Shown: positions 35,065 to 44,273, counted from the stretch's first letter. The stretch: DNA of 64,000 nt from Halodesulfovibrio aestuarii (GCF_050571805.1 NZ_CP192219.1); one strand, 5' to 3'. Program-made: numbers and translations. Notes: generated by a model not told the origin, from the sequence alone.

Positions 35065-36378
35065 GTGGCGCTCAGTGGTGTTGATAATCTGGCGAACCAG
35101 CCAGAACTGAAAAAGAAATTGTTGTGGACCTTCTTCTTGCTCGCTGTATACCGTATCGGTATTCATGTGCCTGTTCCAGGTGTTGACACGGCAGCGTTGT
35201 CTGATTTCTTTGCCAGCGTTCAAAACACCCTGTTCGGCCTGTTTGACATGTTTTCCGGGGGCGGACTTCGTAATCTGTCGATCTTCGCCCTCGGCATCAT
35301 GCCCTATATATCTGCCTCTATTATCGTACAGCTTTTGCAGGTAGTTTCACCAGAGCTTAAGCGTATGGCAAAAGAGGAAGGGGCTTCTGGTCGCCAGAAG
35401 ATTACCCAGTATACTCGTTATGGTACTGTCCTCATTACCATTATTCAGGGTTTGGGTATTGCTGTTGGTCTGGAAAGTATGACCAGCCCAATTGGCGCAC
35501 CAGTTGTACTAACAGCCGGATGGGCTTTCCGACTCACCACTATCATCACGCTTACCGCAGGTACCGTTTTGATTATGTGGATAGGCGAGCAAATTACTGA
35601 AAAGGGTGTGGGAAATGGTATTTCCTTAATCATCTTCGCCGGTATTATTGCTGGTCTTCCGGGTGCCCTGCTTAGATCCTTTAACCTCGTTGGTGCGGGT
35701 GAGCTCAGCATTTTTGTTGGGATTATCATTCTTGCCATCATGGCTGCCGTTTTGGCATTTATTGTCTTTATGGAGCGTGGTCAGCGTCGTATCCCTATTC
35801 ATTATGCCAAGCGTCAAATGGGTAGGAAAATGGTCGGCGGTCAGACAACTCACCTTCCACTGCGAATTAACACCGCTGGTGTTATTCCTCCTATTTTTGC
35901 ATCTTCCCTGCTTATGTTCCCGGCGACGATCGGCACATTTGCACCAGATGTAGAGTGGATTCAGCAGTTCTCAGCATGGTTCGCTCCACAGACAATTGTA
36001 TATAACATCATTTTCATTGCTCTCATTGTATTCTTCTGTTTCTTCTATACTGCAATTGTTTTTGATCCAAAAGATATTGCAGAGAACTTGAAGAATTCAG
36101 GTGGCTTTATTCCTGGCATCCGTCCAGGTGTAAAAACAAAAGAATACATTGATAAGGTTCTCTCCAGAATTACCCTTTGGGGTGCCTTTTACATCGCAGC
36201 TATCTGTGTTCTTCCAATGCTCCTCATTGCAAAGCTTAATGTACCGTTCTATTTTGGCGGCACAAGCCTCTTGATCATTGTTGGCGTAGCAATGGACTTT
36301 ATGTCACAGGTAGAATCTCACATGATCTCTCGCCAATATGAAGGACTTATGAGTAAGTCCAAAAAAGGTAGAAAGTAG
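35065..36378 (+). CDS. secY: Preprotein translocase subunit SecY
   Basis: A 437-residue channel protein with 10 transmembrane helices through which Sec-dependent proteins such as the lipoproteins and binding proteins in this window pass. Conserved plug and loop regions: FDMFSGGGLRNLSIFALGIMPYISASI, QRRIPIHYAKRQMGRKM and FIPGIRPG. The GTG start has GGTAG upstream. Standard spc-operon position, followed 2 bases later by map. Confidence 0.97.
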   Translation: MALSGVDNLANQPELKKKLLWTFFLLAVYRIGIHVPVPGVDTAALSDFFASVQNTLFGLFDMFSGGGLRNLSIFALGIMPYISASIIVQLLQVVSPELKRMAKEEGASGRQKITQYTRYGTVLITIIQGLGIAVGLESMTSPIGAPVVLTAGWAFRLTTIITLTAGTVLIMWIGEQITEKGVGNGISLIIFAGIIAGLPGALLRSFNLVGAGELSIFVGIIILAIMAAVLAFIVFMERGQRRIPIHYAKRQMGRKMVGGQTTHLPLRINTAGVIPPIFASSLLMFPATIGTFAPDVEWIQQFSAWFAPQTIVYNIIFIALIVFFCFFYTAIVFDPKDIAENLKNSGGFIPGIRPGVKTKEYIDKVLSRITLWGAFYIAAICVLPMLLIAKLNVPFYFGGTSLLIIVGVAMDFMSQVESHMISRQYEGLMSKSKKGRK

Positions 36379-36380
36379 AA

Positions 36381-37148
36381 GTGAAAAAATACCGCGGTGT
36401 TTTTTTAAAAAATGAAAAAGAGATAAGTCTCCTTAGAGAGGCTAATCGAATTGGTGCTATCATTCTTGACGTCCTGGGTGAACATGTTCGCCCAGGCGTT
36501 AAGACTATTTTTTTCCATGAGCTGACAATGAACTTGTGTAAACAGTTCAATGTTAAGCCTGCGTTTCTTGGTCTCTATGGTTTCCCATATTCTTTATGCT
36601 GTTCAGTTAATGAAGAAATCGTACACGGTTTTCCGTCTGAACGGGTGCTTAAAGAGGGAGATATAGTTTCTTTTGACGTGGGCGTCCTTGTTGAAGGTTT
36701 TTATGGTGACAACGCCAGAACTTTTGCGGTAGGAGCTGTATCGGAAAAAGCACAAAAGCTTATCGATGTAACTCGTGAATCTCTCATGAGGGGGATTGAG
36801 CAAGCTTGCCCTGGAAATAATCTTAATGATGTTTCCAGAGCCATTCAGGAACATGCTGAATCTAATGGATTTGGTATTGTACGTCGCTTCGTTGGGCACG
36901 GCATTGGCCGTAAGCTTCATGAAAAGCCGGAAGTTCCTAACTTTGTCCCGCAGGGTAATTCGGGGCTTCCCTTGAAAGCTGGGATGGTAATTGCCATCGA
37001 GCCGATGGTTACTGAAGGGTCATATGAAGTTGATATCCTCGACGACAAATGGACTGCAGTAACCAAAGACAGAAAGCTTTCAGCTCATTTTGAGCATTCT
37101 ATTGCTATTACATCAGACGGACCAGTTATTCTGAGTTTGTCTGATTAA
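36381..37148 (+). CDS. map: Methionine aminopeptidase, type I
   Basis: A 255-residue metalloenzyme that removes initiator methionine. Metal ligands are visible: Asp in FDVGVLVEGFYGDNART (two), His in VGHGIGRKLHE, Glu in IAIEPMV and Glu in FEHSIAI. GTG start, 2 bases after secY. The adk and infA genes often found around it are absent; rpmJ follows directly. Confidence 0.95.
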   Translation: MKKYRGVFLKNEKEISLLREANRIGAIILDVLGEHVRPGVKTIFFHELTMNLCKQFNVKPAFLGLYGFPYSLCCSVNEEIVHGFPSERVLKEGDIVSFDVGVLVEGFYGDNARTFAVGAVSEKAQKLIDVTRESLMRGIEQACPGNNLNDVSRAIQEHAESNGFGIVRRFVGHGIGRKLHEKPEVPNFVPQGNSGLPLKAGMVIAIEPMVTEGSYEVDILDDKWTAVTKDRKLSAHFEHSIAITSDGPVILSLSD

Positions 37149-37269
37149 TTGAGTCAATACATGTTATTTGTGTTGACTACTTGTGGAACTTGGTGTTACT
37201 GACCTCAGTTCTGGGCTTAGTAAAGCTCAGCTTTTGTTGTGTCAGAAGATCCAGACTATGGAGTCAAAG

Positions 37270-37383
37270 ATGAAAGTCAGGCCTTCAGTTAAGAAAATGT
37301 GCTCTAAGTGCAAGGTTATCCGGCGCAAGGGCATCCTGAGAGTCATTTGCGAAAATCCCCGACATAAACAGCGTCAGGGCTAA
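37270..37383 (+). CDS. rpmJ: 50S ribosomal protein L36, zinc-binding form
   Basis: A 37-residue protein, MKVRPSVKKMCSKCKVIRRK and on to CENPRHKQRQG. The C-x2-C-x12-C-x4-H zinc knot marks the C+ type. The ATG has GGAG 6 bases upstream; the in-frame longer frame starting 87 bases earlier lacks family similarity. Confidence 0.96.
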   Translation: MKVRPSVKKMCSKCKVIRRKGILRVICENPRHKQRQG

Positions 37384-37401
37384 GCATACCAGGAGTAAAT
37401 T

Positions 37402-37773
37402 GTGGCTCGAATTGCAGGTGTAGATCTCCCAAGAGGTAAGCGTGCTGATATCGCTCTTACCTACATCTTCGGCATTGGTCGTCATACAGCTCTCCAGATC
37501 CTCGACACCGTAGGTGTTGACTGGACACGCAATATTGATGATATCACTGCGGAAGAAGTTAACGAGATCCGTAAAGTTATTGAGCAGGACTACAAGGTAG
37601 AGGGCGACCTCCGCCGTGAAGTTTCTTCCAACATTAAACGTCTCATGGACTCCGGTTGCTACCGTGGTCTTCGTCACCGTCGCGGTCTTCCTGTGAACGG
37701 TCAGCGTACGAAGACTAACTCACGTACCCGTAAAGGTCCACGTCGCGCTGTTGTTGGCAAGAAGAAGAAGTAA
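37402..37773 (+). CDS. rpsM: 30S ribosomal protein S13
   Basis: A 123-residue head protein contacting tRNA and S19. MARIAGVDLPRGKRADIALT start, RHRRGLPVNGQRTKTNSRTRKG end. GTG start with AGGAG 7 bases before it. A 161-base gap with hairpins follows, unusual for this tight operon. Confidence 0.97.
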   Translation: MARIAGVDLPRGKRADIALTYIFGIGRHTALQILDTVGVDWTRNIDDITAEEVNEIRKVIEQDYKVEGDLRREVSSNIKRLMDSGCYRGLRHRRGLPVNGQRTKTNSRTRKGPRRAVVGKKKK

Positions 37774-37934
37774 GTCCATCCTCATGTAGGATCAGGCGTG
37801 GAATCTCTCCCGAGCTAAGGACGCTTTCAAATGATGCAACTCCTTAGACCCGGCGTATCACGGCTTAGTCATACTAAGCTCGTATGAGGTTCCCAACCCC
37901 ATCTATCAATTAATCTAGTTGAGAGAGTATAGTT
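37774..37934 (+). promoter_or_regulatory. Structured spacer between rpsM and rpsK
   Basis: Contains three hairpins: ATCCT/AGGAT (37778-37792), CTAAGGA/TCCTTAG (37815-37821 with 37841-37847) and GCTTAGT/ACTAAGC (37863-37879). None has a U-tract, so these are more likely a regulatory or processing element than terminators. Possible target of S4 autoregulation (rpsD lies downstream), by analogy with alpha operons. Confidence 0.45.
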
Positions 37935-38324
37935 ATGGCTAGACCCAAGCGTACGGGCAAGAAAAAAGAAAGAAAGAATATTCCCGTAGGGATCGCCCAT
38001 ATCCAGGCTACCTTCAACAATACCATTATTACCTTTACCGACACACGTGGTAACGCAGTAAGTTGGGCATCCGCAGGCCAGTCAGGCTTTAAGGGTTCCC
38101 GTAAGTCTACTCCGTTTGCTGCTCAGGTTGCAGCTGATACTGCAGCTAAGAAAGCGCAGGAAAACGGAATGCGTACAGTCGGTATCTACGTCAAAGGTCC
38201 AGGTACCGGTCGCGAAGCCGCCATGCGTGCTATCAACGCTGCTGGATTCAAGGTTGCGTTCATTCGTGACGTGACCCCGATCCCTCACAATGGCTGCCGT
38301 CCACCTAAGAGACGTCGCGTCTAA
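37935..38324 (+). CDS. rpsK: 30S ribosomal protein S11
   Basis: A 129-residue platform protein. NIPVGIAHIQATFNNTIITF and the C-terminal RDVTPIPHNGCRPPKRRRV are diagnostic. GAGAGAG lies before the ATG. It starts the second half of the alpha segment after the structured spacer. Confidence 0.97.
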   Translation: MARPKRTGKKKERKNIPVGIAHIQATFNNTIITFTDTRGNAVSWASAGQSGFKGSRKSTPFAAQVAADTAAKKAQENGMRTVGIYVKGPGTGREAAMRAINAAGFKVAFIRDVTPIPHNGCRPPKRRRV

Positions 38325-38341
38325 TACAAGAGGAGATTGTT

Positions 38342-38968
38342 TTGGCTAAATATAATGGTGCTAAGTGTCGCATTTGTCGACGCGAAGGTTCAAAGTTATT
38401 CCTGAAAGGCGATCGCTGTTACACTGATAAATGCGCGTTCGACCGTCGTCCATACGCACCTGGACAGGCAGGTCGCTCACGCAAAAAAGTAAGCGATTAC
38501 GCAGTTATGCTGCGCGAAAAGCAAAAAGTTCGTCGTATGTACGGCATTCTTGAAAAGCAGTTCCGCAGCTACTTTAAAAAGGCAGACATGCAGAAAGGCG
38601 TTACTGGTGAAAACCTCCTCGCTCTTCTCGAACGTCGCCTTGATAACGTGGTATTCCGTCTCGGCTATGCTAACTCCCGTCAGCAGGCTCGTCAGATGGT
38701 TCGGCATGGCGTATTTACACTCAACAACCGTCAGGCAAACATTCCTTCTATGCAGGTGAAAGTTGGTGACGAAATCGTTGTTGTAGAAAAACATCGTAAA
38801 GATCCAGTTCTGGCGGAAGCTCAGGAAGTTATCGCTCGTCGCGGTTGTCCAAATTGGCTGGAAGTTGACGCCCCTAACTTCAAGGGTTCCGTTAAGGCTC
38901 TGCCTCAGCGCGAAGACATTCAGTTCCCAATCAACGAACAGCTGATTGTCGAGCTCTACTCCAAATAA
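38342..38968 (+). CDS. rpsD: 30S ribosomal protein S4
   Basis: A 208-residue primary 16S-binding protein and, in other bacteria, translational repressor of its operon. It has the full N-terminal zinc-finger-like Cys set (CRICRREGSKLFLKGDRC...CAF) and the S4 RNA-binding domain (RLDNVVFRLGYANSRQQARQMV). Start is TTG, preceded by GAGGAG. Confidence 0.96.
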   Translation: MAKYNGAKCRICRREGSKLFLKGDRCYTDKCAFDRRPYAPGQAGRSRKKVSDYAVMLREKQKVRRMYGILEKQFRSYFKKADMQKGVTGENLLALLERRLDNVVFRLGYANSRQQARQMVRHGVFTLNNRQANIPSMQVKVGDEIVVVEKHRKDPVLAEAQEVIARRGCPNWLEVDAPNFKGSVKALPQREDIQFPINEQLIVELYSK

Positions 38969-38981
38969 GCGGGTTTAAAGC

Positions 38982-40025
38982 ATGCTCATCAAACAAGGCG
39001 ACAGAACTATTAATACTCGCAACTGGTCTGAGTTGGTTAAACCGGACACCATTGCGCGTATCGGCGAAGGCAACACCCAGTACGGTAAGTTTGTATGCGA
39101 GCCGCTCGAACGCGGATACGGTAACACCATTGGCAACTCGTTGCGACGCGTGTTACTTGCATCCCTTCAGGGCGCTGCCGCTGTTGCAGTAAAAATGTCA
39201 GATGTGCATCACGAGTTCACTACTATTGAAGGTGTTCTTGAGGATGTTACTGATATTGTACTGAATCTTAAATCAGTACGTTTTGCTATGGATACGGAAG
39301 AACCTCAACGTATTGAGTTCACCGCGAATAAGCAGGGCGCTGTAACTGCCGAAGCCATTAAAGGCAACCAGCACGTGATGGTTCTTAATCCGGATCAGCC
39401 GTTATTCACTCTGACCGAGGACAAAGACGTTACTTTTGAACTCGAAATCAGAATGGGTAAAGGTTACGTGCCAGCAGACATGCATGAAGGACTTAGCGAT
39501 GAGATTGGTCTTATCAAGCTTGACGCAAGTTTTTCTCCAGTTCGCAAGGTTGCCTATACTGTTGAGCAGGCCCGTGTCGGCCAGATGACCAACTATGACA
39601 AGCTCATCCTTGAGGTTTGGACTGATGGTTCAGTTTCACCTGAGGATGCCATTGCCTACAGTGCAAAGATCATTAAAGAACAGATTTCTGTTTTCATTAA
39701 CTTTGACGAACGTATCTCTGAAGAAGAAAACGAACAGGCGTCTGCTGATAGCGGTCTGAACGAAAATCTCTTCAAAGGCATTGATGAGCTCGAACTTTCT
39801 GTTCGTGCCACTAACTGCCTTAAGAGTGCAAATGTTGCTTTAGTTGGTGAACTTGTTCAGCGCACTGAATCTGAAATGCTTAAAACCAAGAACTTTGGTC
39901 GTAAGTCTCTCGACGAAATCCGTCGTGTGCTTGGCGAAATGGAACTTGATTTTGGCATGCAAGTGGATGGCTTTGAGAAGAAATACCAGGATTGGTTGAA
40001 GAGGAAGCAGCAAAATGAGGCATAG
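38982..40025 (+). CDS. rpoA: RNA polymerase alpha subunit
   Basis: A 347-residue subunit. N-terminal dimerisation domain with CEPLERGYGNTIGNSLRRVLL, and the C-terminal domain with LELSVRATNCLKSANV and KNFGRKSLDEI that binds UP elements and activators. It overlaps rplQ by 11 bases, implying coupled translation. Confidence 0.97.
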   Translation: MLIKQGDRTINTRNWSELVKPDTIARIGEGNTQYGKFVCEPLERGYGNTIGNSLRRVLLASLQGAAAVAVKMSDVHHEFTTIEGVLEDVTDIVLNLKSVRFAMDTEEPQRIEFTANKQGAVTAEAIKGNQHVMVLNPDQPLFTLTEDKDVTFELEIRMGKGYVPADMHEGLSDEIGLIKLDASFSPVRKVAYTVEQARVGQMTNYDKLILEVWTDGSVSPEDAIAYSAKIIKEQISVFINFDERISEEENEQASADSGLNENLFKGIDELELSVRATNCLKSANVALVGELVQRTESEMLKTKNFGRKSLDEIRRVLGEMELDFGMQVDGFEKKYQDWLKRKQQNEA

Positions 40026-40470
40026 AAAATCTGGAAAGAAATTCAGCAGAACCCCTGCACATCGCAAGGCTATGTTCCGTAACATGGCAACGTCTCTGTT
40101 GACTCATTACTCTCTTCGCACCACCGTGGTTAAAGCTAAAAGCCTGCGTGGCGTTGTTGAGCCCCTGATTACTCTTGCTAAACGCAACGATCTTCATGCT
40201 CGCCGTCAGGCTTACAAAGTTCTTGGTTCTCACCAGCTCGTTAAGGTTCTGTTCGATGAAATCGGACCGCTTTTCGAAGGTGTACCAGGTGGCTACACAC
40301 GTGTTATCAAACTCTCTACTCCACGTAAGGGTGATAACGCACCAATGGCTGTCATTGAACTTATTCGCAAGCCCGGTGCAGAAGACTCTGTCTCCGCAGC
40401 TCCTATGAGCAAGGAACAGAAAAACGAAGCAGTTAAGCAGGCTGTTGAAGCCGCTACCGCAGCTGAATAA
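40015..40470 (+). CDS. rplQ: 50S ribosomal protein L17
   Basis: A 151-residue protein. MRHRKSGKKFSRTPAHRKAMFRNM is the family start; the extra C-terminal Lys/Glu/Ala-rich tail (MSKEQKNEAVKQAVEAA) is longer than the about 120-residue core. Last gene of the superoperon, followed by a strong terminator. Confidence 0.96.
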   Translation: MRHRKSGKKFSRTPAHRKAMFRNMATSLLTHYSLRTTVVKAKSLRGVVEPLITLAKRNDLHARRQAYKVLGSHQLVKVLFDEIGPLFEGVPGGYTRVIKLSTPRKGDNAPMAVIELIRKPGAEDSVSAAPMSKEQKNEAVKQAVEAATAAE

Positions 40471-40501
40471 TCAGCGCGAACTGAATCGTACTATGCATAT
40501 T

Positions 40502-40533
40502 AAAGGCCGTTGTTTTTACAACGGCCTTTTTTT
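40502..40533 (+). terminator. Terminator of the ribosomal protein superoperon
   Basis: AAAGGCCGTTGT / ACAACGGCCTTT with a TTTT loop and continuing T-tract. Together with the terminator at 25547-25580 it frames the S10-spc-alpha unit of about 14.5 kb. Confidence 0.94.
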
Positions 40534-40575
40534 GTGTTTGTTGCAGTATATTTTTTTTCGATGTATTCAATAGCT

Positions 40576-41481
40576 ATGATTGATTACAGAAAGCTAGAAG
40601 CGTTTTGCAAGGTTTATGAGTTGCAAAGTTTTTCCCGTGCAGGGAAAGATCTTTTTTTATCGCAACCGACCATTAGCGCGCATGTTTCAGCACTCGAGTC
40701 TGAGTTAAACGTCCCGCTTCTTGATAGAATGGGACGCATTGTTTTACCTACGGAAGCAGGTACCATTCTGTATAAGTACGCCAAGCAGGCTTTCTCCTCT
40801 TTAAATGCAGCTCGAGCCGAAATTGCGCAACTGCATGATGAGATGGCTGGAGAAATAGTCATTGGTGGCAGCACAATTCCGGCCCATTATTTACTGCCTA
40901 ACGTGATGGCGAAATACATGTTGAAAAATACCAACGTAGATGTTTCGCTTAAGGTGGCAGATTCTGAGGCCATAATTCACATGTTGTCCGATGGAGAACT
41001 TTCGGTTGGCGTCGTCGGCGCATTTGAAAATGATCCTGAATTGACCTTTATACCAATTGTTGATGATGAACTGGTGGTTATTGCATCACCTTCCTATGTA
41101 TCTTTGAAGGAGCCGCTGACAGCTGAAACCCTTGAGGAGCATAGCTGGGTAATGCGTGAGCGTGGATCTGGTACACGAAAGTCCTTTGCGAACGCCCTTG
41201 CCGAACACAATGTGGATATCCGTTCACTTCCTTCGGTCGTGCAAGTTGAATCAACCAACGCTGTTATTCAGTTTGTTAAGGCCGGGATGGGTCTTTCTAT
41301 TACCTCAAAGCTGGCTGTCTCTGCAGAGGTTGAGCGTGGGGATCTGATTATACTGCCTCTTTCAAATATGAAACTTAATCGGCAGTTCTTCTGCGTATAT
41401 CATAACCGTCGTCATTATTTCCCGGCTATCCATAGCTTTATTCAATTCTTAAAGGATGAAACCCGCTCAATGCGTGGGTAA
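40576..41481 (+). CDS. LysR-family regulator, selenium-metabolism-associated type
   Basis: A 301-residue DNA-binding regulator. The winged helix-turn-helix is at residues 1-60 (LEAFCKVYELQSFSRAGKDLFLSQPTISAHV), the co-inducer domain follows. It lies 14 bases upstream of the selenoprotein gene selD on the same strand; LysR proteins of this kind are annotated as selenium-metabolism-associated in other bacteria, so the assignment is by context. The start at the second of two closely spaced ATGs gives the canonical LysR beginning (MIDYRKLEAF); ATG 40561 is possible. Frames starting earlier run through the rplQ terminator. Confidence 0.8.
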   Translation: MIDYRKLEAFCKVYELQSFSRAGKDLFLSQPTISAHVSALESELNVPLLDRMGRIVLPTEAGTILYKYAKQAFSSLNAARAEIAQLHDEMAGEIVIGGSTIPAHYLLPNVMAKYMLKNTNVDVSLKVADSEAIIHMLSDGELSVGVVGAFENDPELTFIPIVDDELVVIASPSYVSLKEPLTAETLEEHSWVMRERGSGTRKSFANALAEHNVDIRSLPSVVQVESTNAVIQFVKAGMGLSITSKLAVSAEVERGDLIILPLSNMKLNRQFFCVYHNRRHYFPAIHSFIQFLKDETRSMRG

Positions 41482-41495
41482 CGCAGGTACTGTGT

Positions 41496-42557
41496 ATGAG
41501 TAAACCTACTATAAAAATGGTGGATACTGTTAAGGCTGCTGGTTGAGCTGCTAAAATTGCTCCAGGGGACCTGGAGGAGATTTTACAGTCCCTGCCACGG
41601 GCTACAGAAAGCGAAAAGGGTAGGGTTCTCACTGGTACGACAAATAATGAAGATGCAGCTATTTTGTCTTTTCCGGCAGGGAAAGCTATAGTGCAGACTC
41701 TCGATTTTTTTACTCCTATTGTAAATGATCCGTATCGCTTTGGTCAGATCGCTGCAGCGAACTCATTGTCGGACGTATATGCCATGGGGGGGACTCCGTG
41801 GTGCGCTATGAATATTGTTTGTTTCCCTGTAAAAAGCATGCCGAAAACAATGCTGAGTGAAATCATTCGTGGTGGGTATGACAAAATAGTTGAGGCTGGT
41901 GCAGTGCTCGCAGGTGGGCATAGTGTTGAAGACACAGAAATAAAATATGGTCTTTCTGTAACAGGTTATGTTGAGCCGGATGCCTATACCTCCAATGCAG
42001 GTTTACAGAAGGGGGATATTTTAATTCTCACCAAACCGGTTGGAACCGGAGTGCTTGCCACAGGTATTAAGGCCAGCTGGGATGGCTGCGATGAAATGGA
42101 AGAGCTGCTCTATAAGTGGTCAGCAAAACTGAATAATGTCGGTGGCGAGTTGATTCAGCATATGAGACTTAAAGCCGCAACAGATGTTACTGGTTTTGGG
42201 CTTGGCGGGCATATAATAGAGATGGCTCAAGCATCAAAAGCATTGGTTGCTATTGACTCTGAGGCCATACCTGTGCTTGATAAGGCCCTTGAGTTGGCTA
42301 GCATCGGGTTGGTGCCTGAGGGCAGCCATGCAAACAGACTTCATTGTATAAATGCTACAGAAGTTGCTGAGGGTGTTGACTCTTTGCGGGTTGATCTTAT
42401 ATTTGACGCTCAGACTTCTGGTGGACTTGTTTTGGCAGTCCCCAAAGCCCGAGTTGAAGAAGCTGTTTTGTTCCTTACAGAACGGGCCGAGATGGCTGCT
42501 GTGATCGGCGAAGTGCTAAAAAGCGGCACAGAGTGCGGGACATTACTTATTCGTTAG
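41496..42557 (+). CDS. selD: Selenide, water dikinase (selenophosphate synthetase), itself a selenoprotein
   Basis: A 353-residue ATP-dependent enzyme making selenophosphate, the selenium donor for selenocysteine tRNA. The frame ATG 41496 reads through an in-frame TGA at 41544-41546, codon 17, in the context AAG-U-AAKIAPGDL. Residue 17 is the catalytic Cys/Sec and Lys20 the essential lysine of the family. After the recoded codon the frame runs open to TAG 42557, with AGGHSVEDTEIKYGL and TDVTGFGLGGH intact. Conventional calling would start the gene falsely at 41664. Its own product is needed to read its own gene, so it is a self-dependent selenoprotein. A terminator hairpin follows. Confidence 0.93.
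41544..41580 (+). promoter_or_regulatory. SECIS element and recoded UGA of selD
   Basis: After TGA (41544-41546) comes CTCCAGG (41560-41566), loop GGA, CCTGGAG (41570-41576): a perfect 7-bp stem with the G-rich loop starting 20 bases downstream of the UGA, as expected for a bacterial SECIS. Confidence 0.82.
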
Positions 42558-42580
42558 TAATAATGACGTAAAAATGTTTG

Positions 42581-42611
42581 TAAGTAGCTTCGTCTACTTA
42601 GAGCTTTTTTT
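42581..42611 (+). terminator. Terminator after selD
   Basis: TAAGTAG, CTTCGT loop, CTACTTA followed by GAGC and eight T residues. Confidence 0.8.
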
Positions 42612-42759
42612 CACAAGAAATGCTAATAATCGCATTTTTATGCTTGAACTCTGTGCGCAGCAATGGTAAATGTCTGCGCCTTCGACATGTTACCAACCAA
42701 GCAAACGAGGAAGGACATACAAATCCTTCTTCCGGTAAATGTCATACATATGATTGAAT

Positions 42760-42844
42760 GCGAGAGTGGCGGAATTGGTAGACGCACCAGATTTAGGATC
42801 TGGCGGTTAACCCCGTGAGAGTTCGAGTCTCTCCTTTCGCACCA
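42760..42844 (+). tRNA. tRNA-Leu (anticodon UAG)
   Basis: 85 bases including encoded CCA. Acceptor stem GCGAGAG with CTTTCGC, anticodon stem CCAGA/TCTGG around TTTAGGA (anticodon TAG), a long variable arm (class II) and TTCGAGT in the T loop. Located upstream of tig. Confidence 0.96.
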
Positions 42845-42925
42845 TATATTTTTATCCGGTACTTAACATTGTTGGTGACCGGAGAATTTTTCTAATTTTC
42901 CACTGGACAAGAAGGAGCGTGTGCC

Positions 42926-44239
42926 ATGGAATATAAAGTAGAAGATCTGTCTCCGGTTAAGAAGCAGATTAATATTACTGTTCCTGTGGACGAGGTTAAT
43001 GCTGCACTTGCTGCAACAATCGCAATGTACCGTACCAACGTAGACCTCAAAGGTTTCCGTAAAGGTAAAGTGCCTTCCAGCGTAATCGAAGGTCGCTTTA
43101 AGAAAGAAGTTTATTCTGAAGCAACTCAGGACCTCGTTAACGTTCATATCAACGAAGTAATCGGTGAAGGCGAGCTTTCTCCGGTTTCACGTATTGACTT
43201 TGACGGCGGCGAGCTCGTTCGTGATGAAGAGTTCTCCTACGCAATCTCCTTCGAAGTTATGCCTGAGTTTGACCTTCCAAGCTACGAAGGCATTGAAGTT
43301 GAAGAAGAAAAAGTTATCGTAGACGAAAAAGAAGTTGATGAAGTAATCGACCGCATCCGTGGCAACATGGCTGAAAATGTAGTAATCGCGGAAAACCGCG
43401 CTGCTAAAGACGGTGAGATTGCAGTAATCGACTTTGCTGCTTATGAAAACGGTGAGCCTCTTGAAGGCGTATCTGCTGAAAATTTCCAGATGACTCTTGG
43501 CGACAAGCAGGCTCTCGAAGATTTCGAAGCTCTCGTAAAAACAATCACTGTTGGTGAGTCCGGCGAAGGCGACGTTACCTTCCCTGAAGACTTCATCAAC
43601 CCTGAGTTCGCAGGTAAAACTGTGACCATGAAAGTGACTGTACACGCTCTTCAGGAGAAAAAACTTCCTGAACTCAACGACGAACTCGCTAAGAAAGCTG
43701 GCGGCTTCGATTCTGTTGAAAAAATGCGTGAAGCTGTTGTAGAATCTTACAAAAGCAGCCGTCTGCAGCTTAACAAATCTCAGGCTCAGAAAACCATGCT
43801 TGATTCCCTGCTGAAAACTGTAGACTTCCCGCTTCCAGATTCCATGGTTGACGGTCATGTAGACAGCCTCATTCAGGAACGTATCGAACGTCTCGAGCGT
43901 CAGGGCAAGTCTGTTGAATCTCTTGGCAAAACTCCTGAAGAACTTCGTGCAGAAGTTCGTCCAGAAGCAGAAGAGATTGCAAAAACTCAGGTTTTCCTTA
44001 TTGCAGTAGCTAAGAAAGAGGGCGTTGAAGTAACTGACCAAGAAGTTGATATGCAGCTTCACCAGATCGCAATGCGTGCTGGTCAGGAATTTCATGTTGT
44101 TAAAGATTACTACTCTAAAAACAACCTTCTCTTTAGCCTCCGTGACCGTCTCCTTGCTGATAAAGCAATGGATGCAATCTACGAAAAAGCTAACGTTACT
44201 GAAGTTGAGCCAAAGAAAGAAGAAGAAAAAGAAGACTAA
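42926..44239 (+). CDS. tig: Trigger factor chaperone
   Basis: A 437-residue ribosome-bound chaperone with peptidyl-prolyl isomerase activity. The ribosome-docking motif is GFRKGKVP at residues about 45-52, an FKBP-like domain spans about 150-240 (VIDFAAYENGEPLEG), and the C-terminal helical arms end in a Glu/Lys-rich tail. It docks on L23 (rplW). GGAG lies 11 bases upstream. First gene of the quality-control block tig-clpP-clpX-lon, ending in its own terminator. Confidence 0.96.
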   Translation: MEYKVEDLSPVKKQINITVPVDEVNAALAATIAMYRTNVDLKGFRKGKVPSSVIEGRFKKEVYSEATQDLVNVHINEVIGEGELSPVSRIDFDGGELVRDEEFSYAISFEVMPEFDLPSYEGIEVEEEKVIVDEKEVDEVIDRIRGNMAENVVIAENRAAKDGEIAVIDFAAYENGEPLEGVSAENFQMTLGDKQALEDFEALVKTITVGESGEGDVTFPEDFINPEFAGKTVTMKVTVHALQEKKLPELNDELAKKAGGFDSVEKMREAVVESYKSSRLQLNKSQAQKTMLDSLLKTVDFPLPDSMVDGHVDSLIQERIERLERQGKSVESLGKTPEELRAEVRPEAEEIAKTQVFLIAVAKKEGVEVTDQEVDMQLHQIAMRAGQEFHVVKDYYSKNNLLFSLRDRLLADKAMDAIYEKANVTEVEPKKEEEKED

Positions 44240-44273
44240 GTTCTCTCTTTACCTTCTTCAGACTAGACAATCT

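Noticed and set aside
40510..40575. LysR gene starting at TTG 40510
   Set aside because: This start lies inside the rplQ terminator stem; ATG 40576 gives the normal family start.
41544..41546. selD starting downstream at 41664 as a truncated gene
   Set aside because: The upstream frame encodes the family's conserved N-terminus with Sec17 and Lys20.
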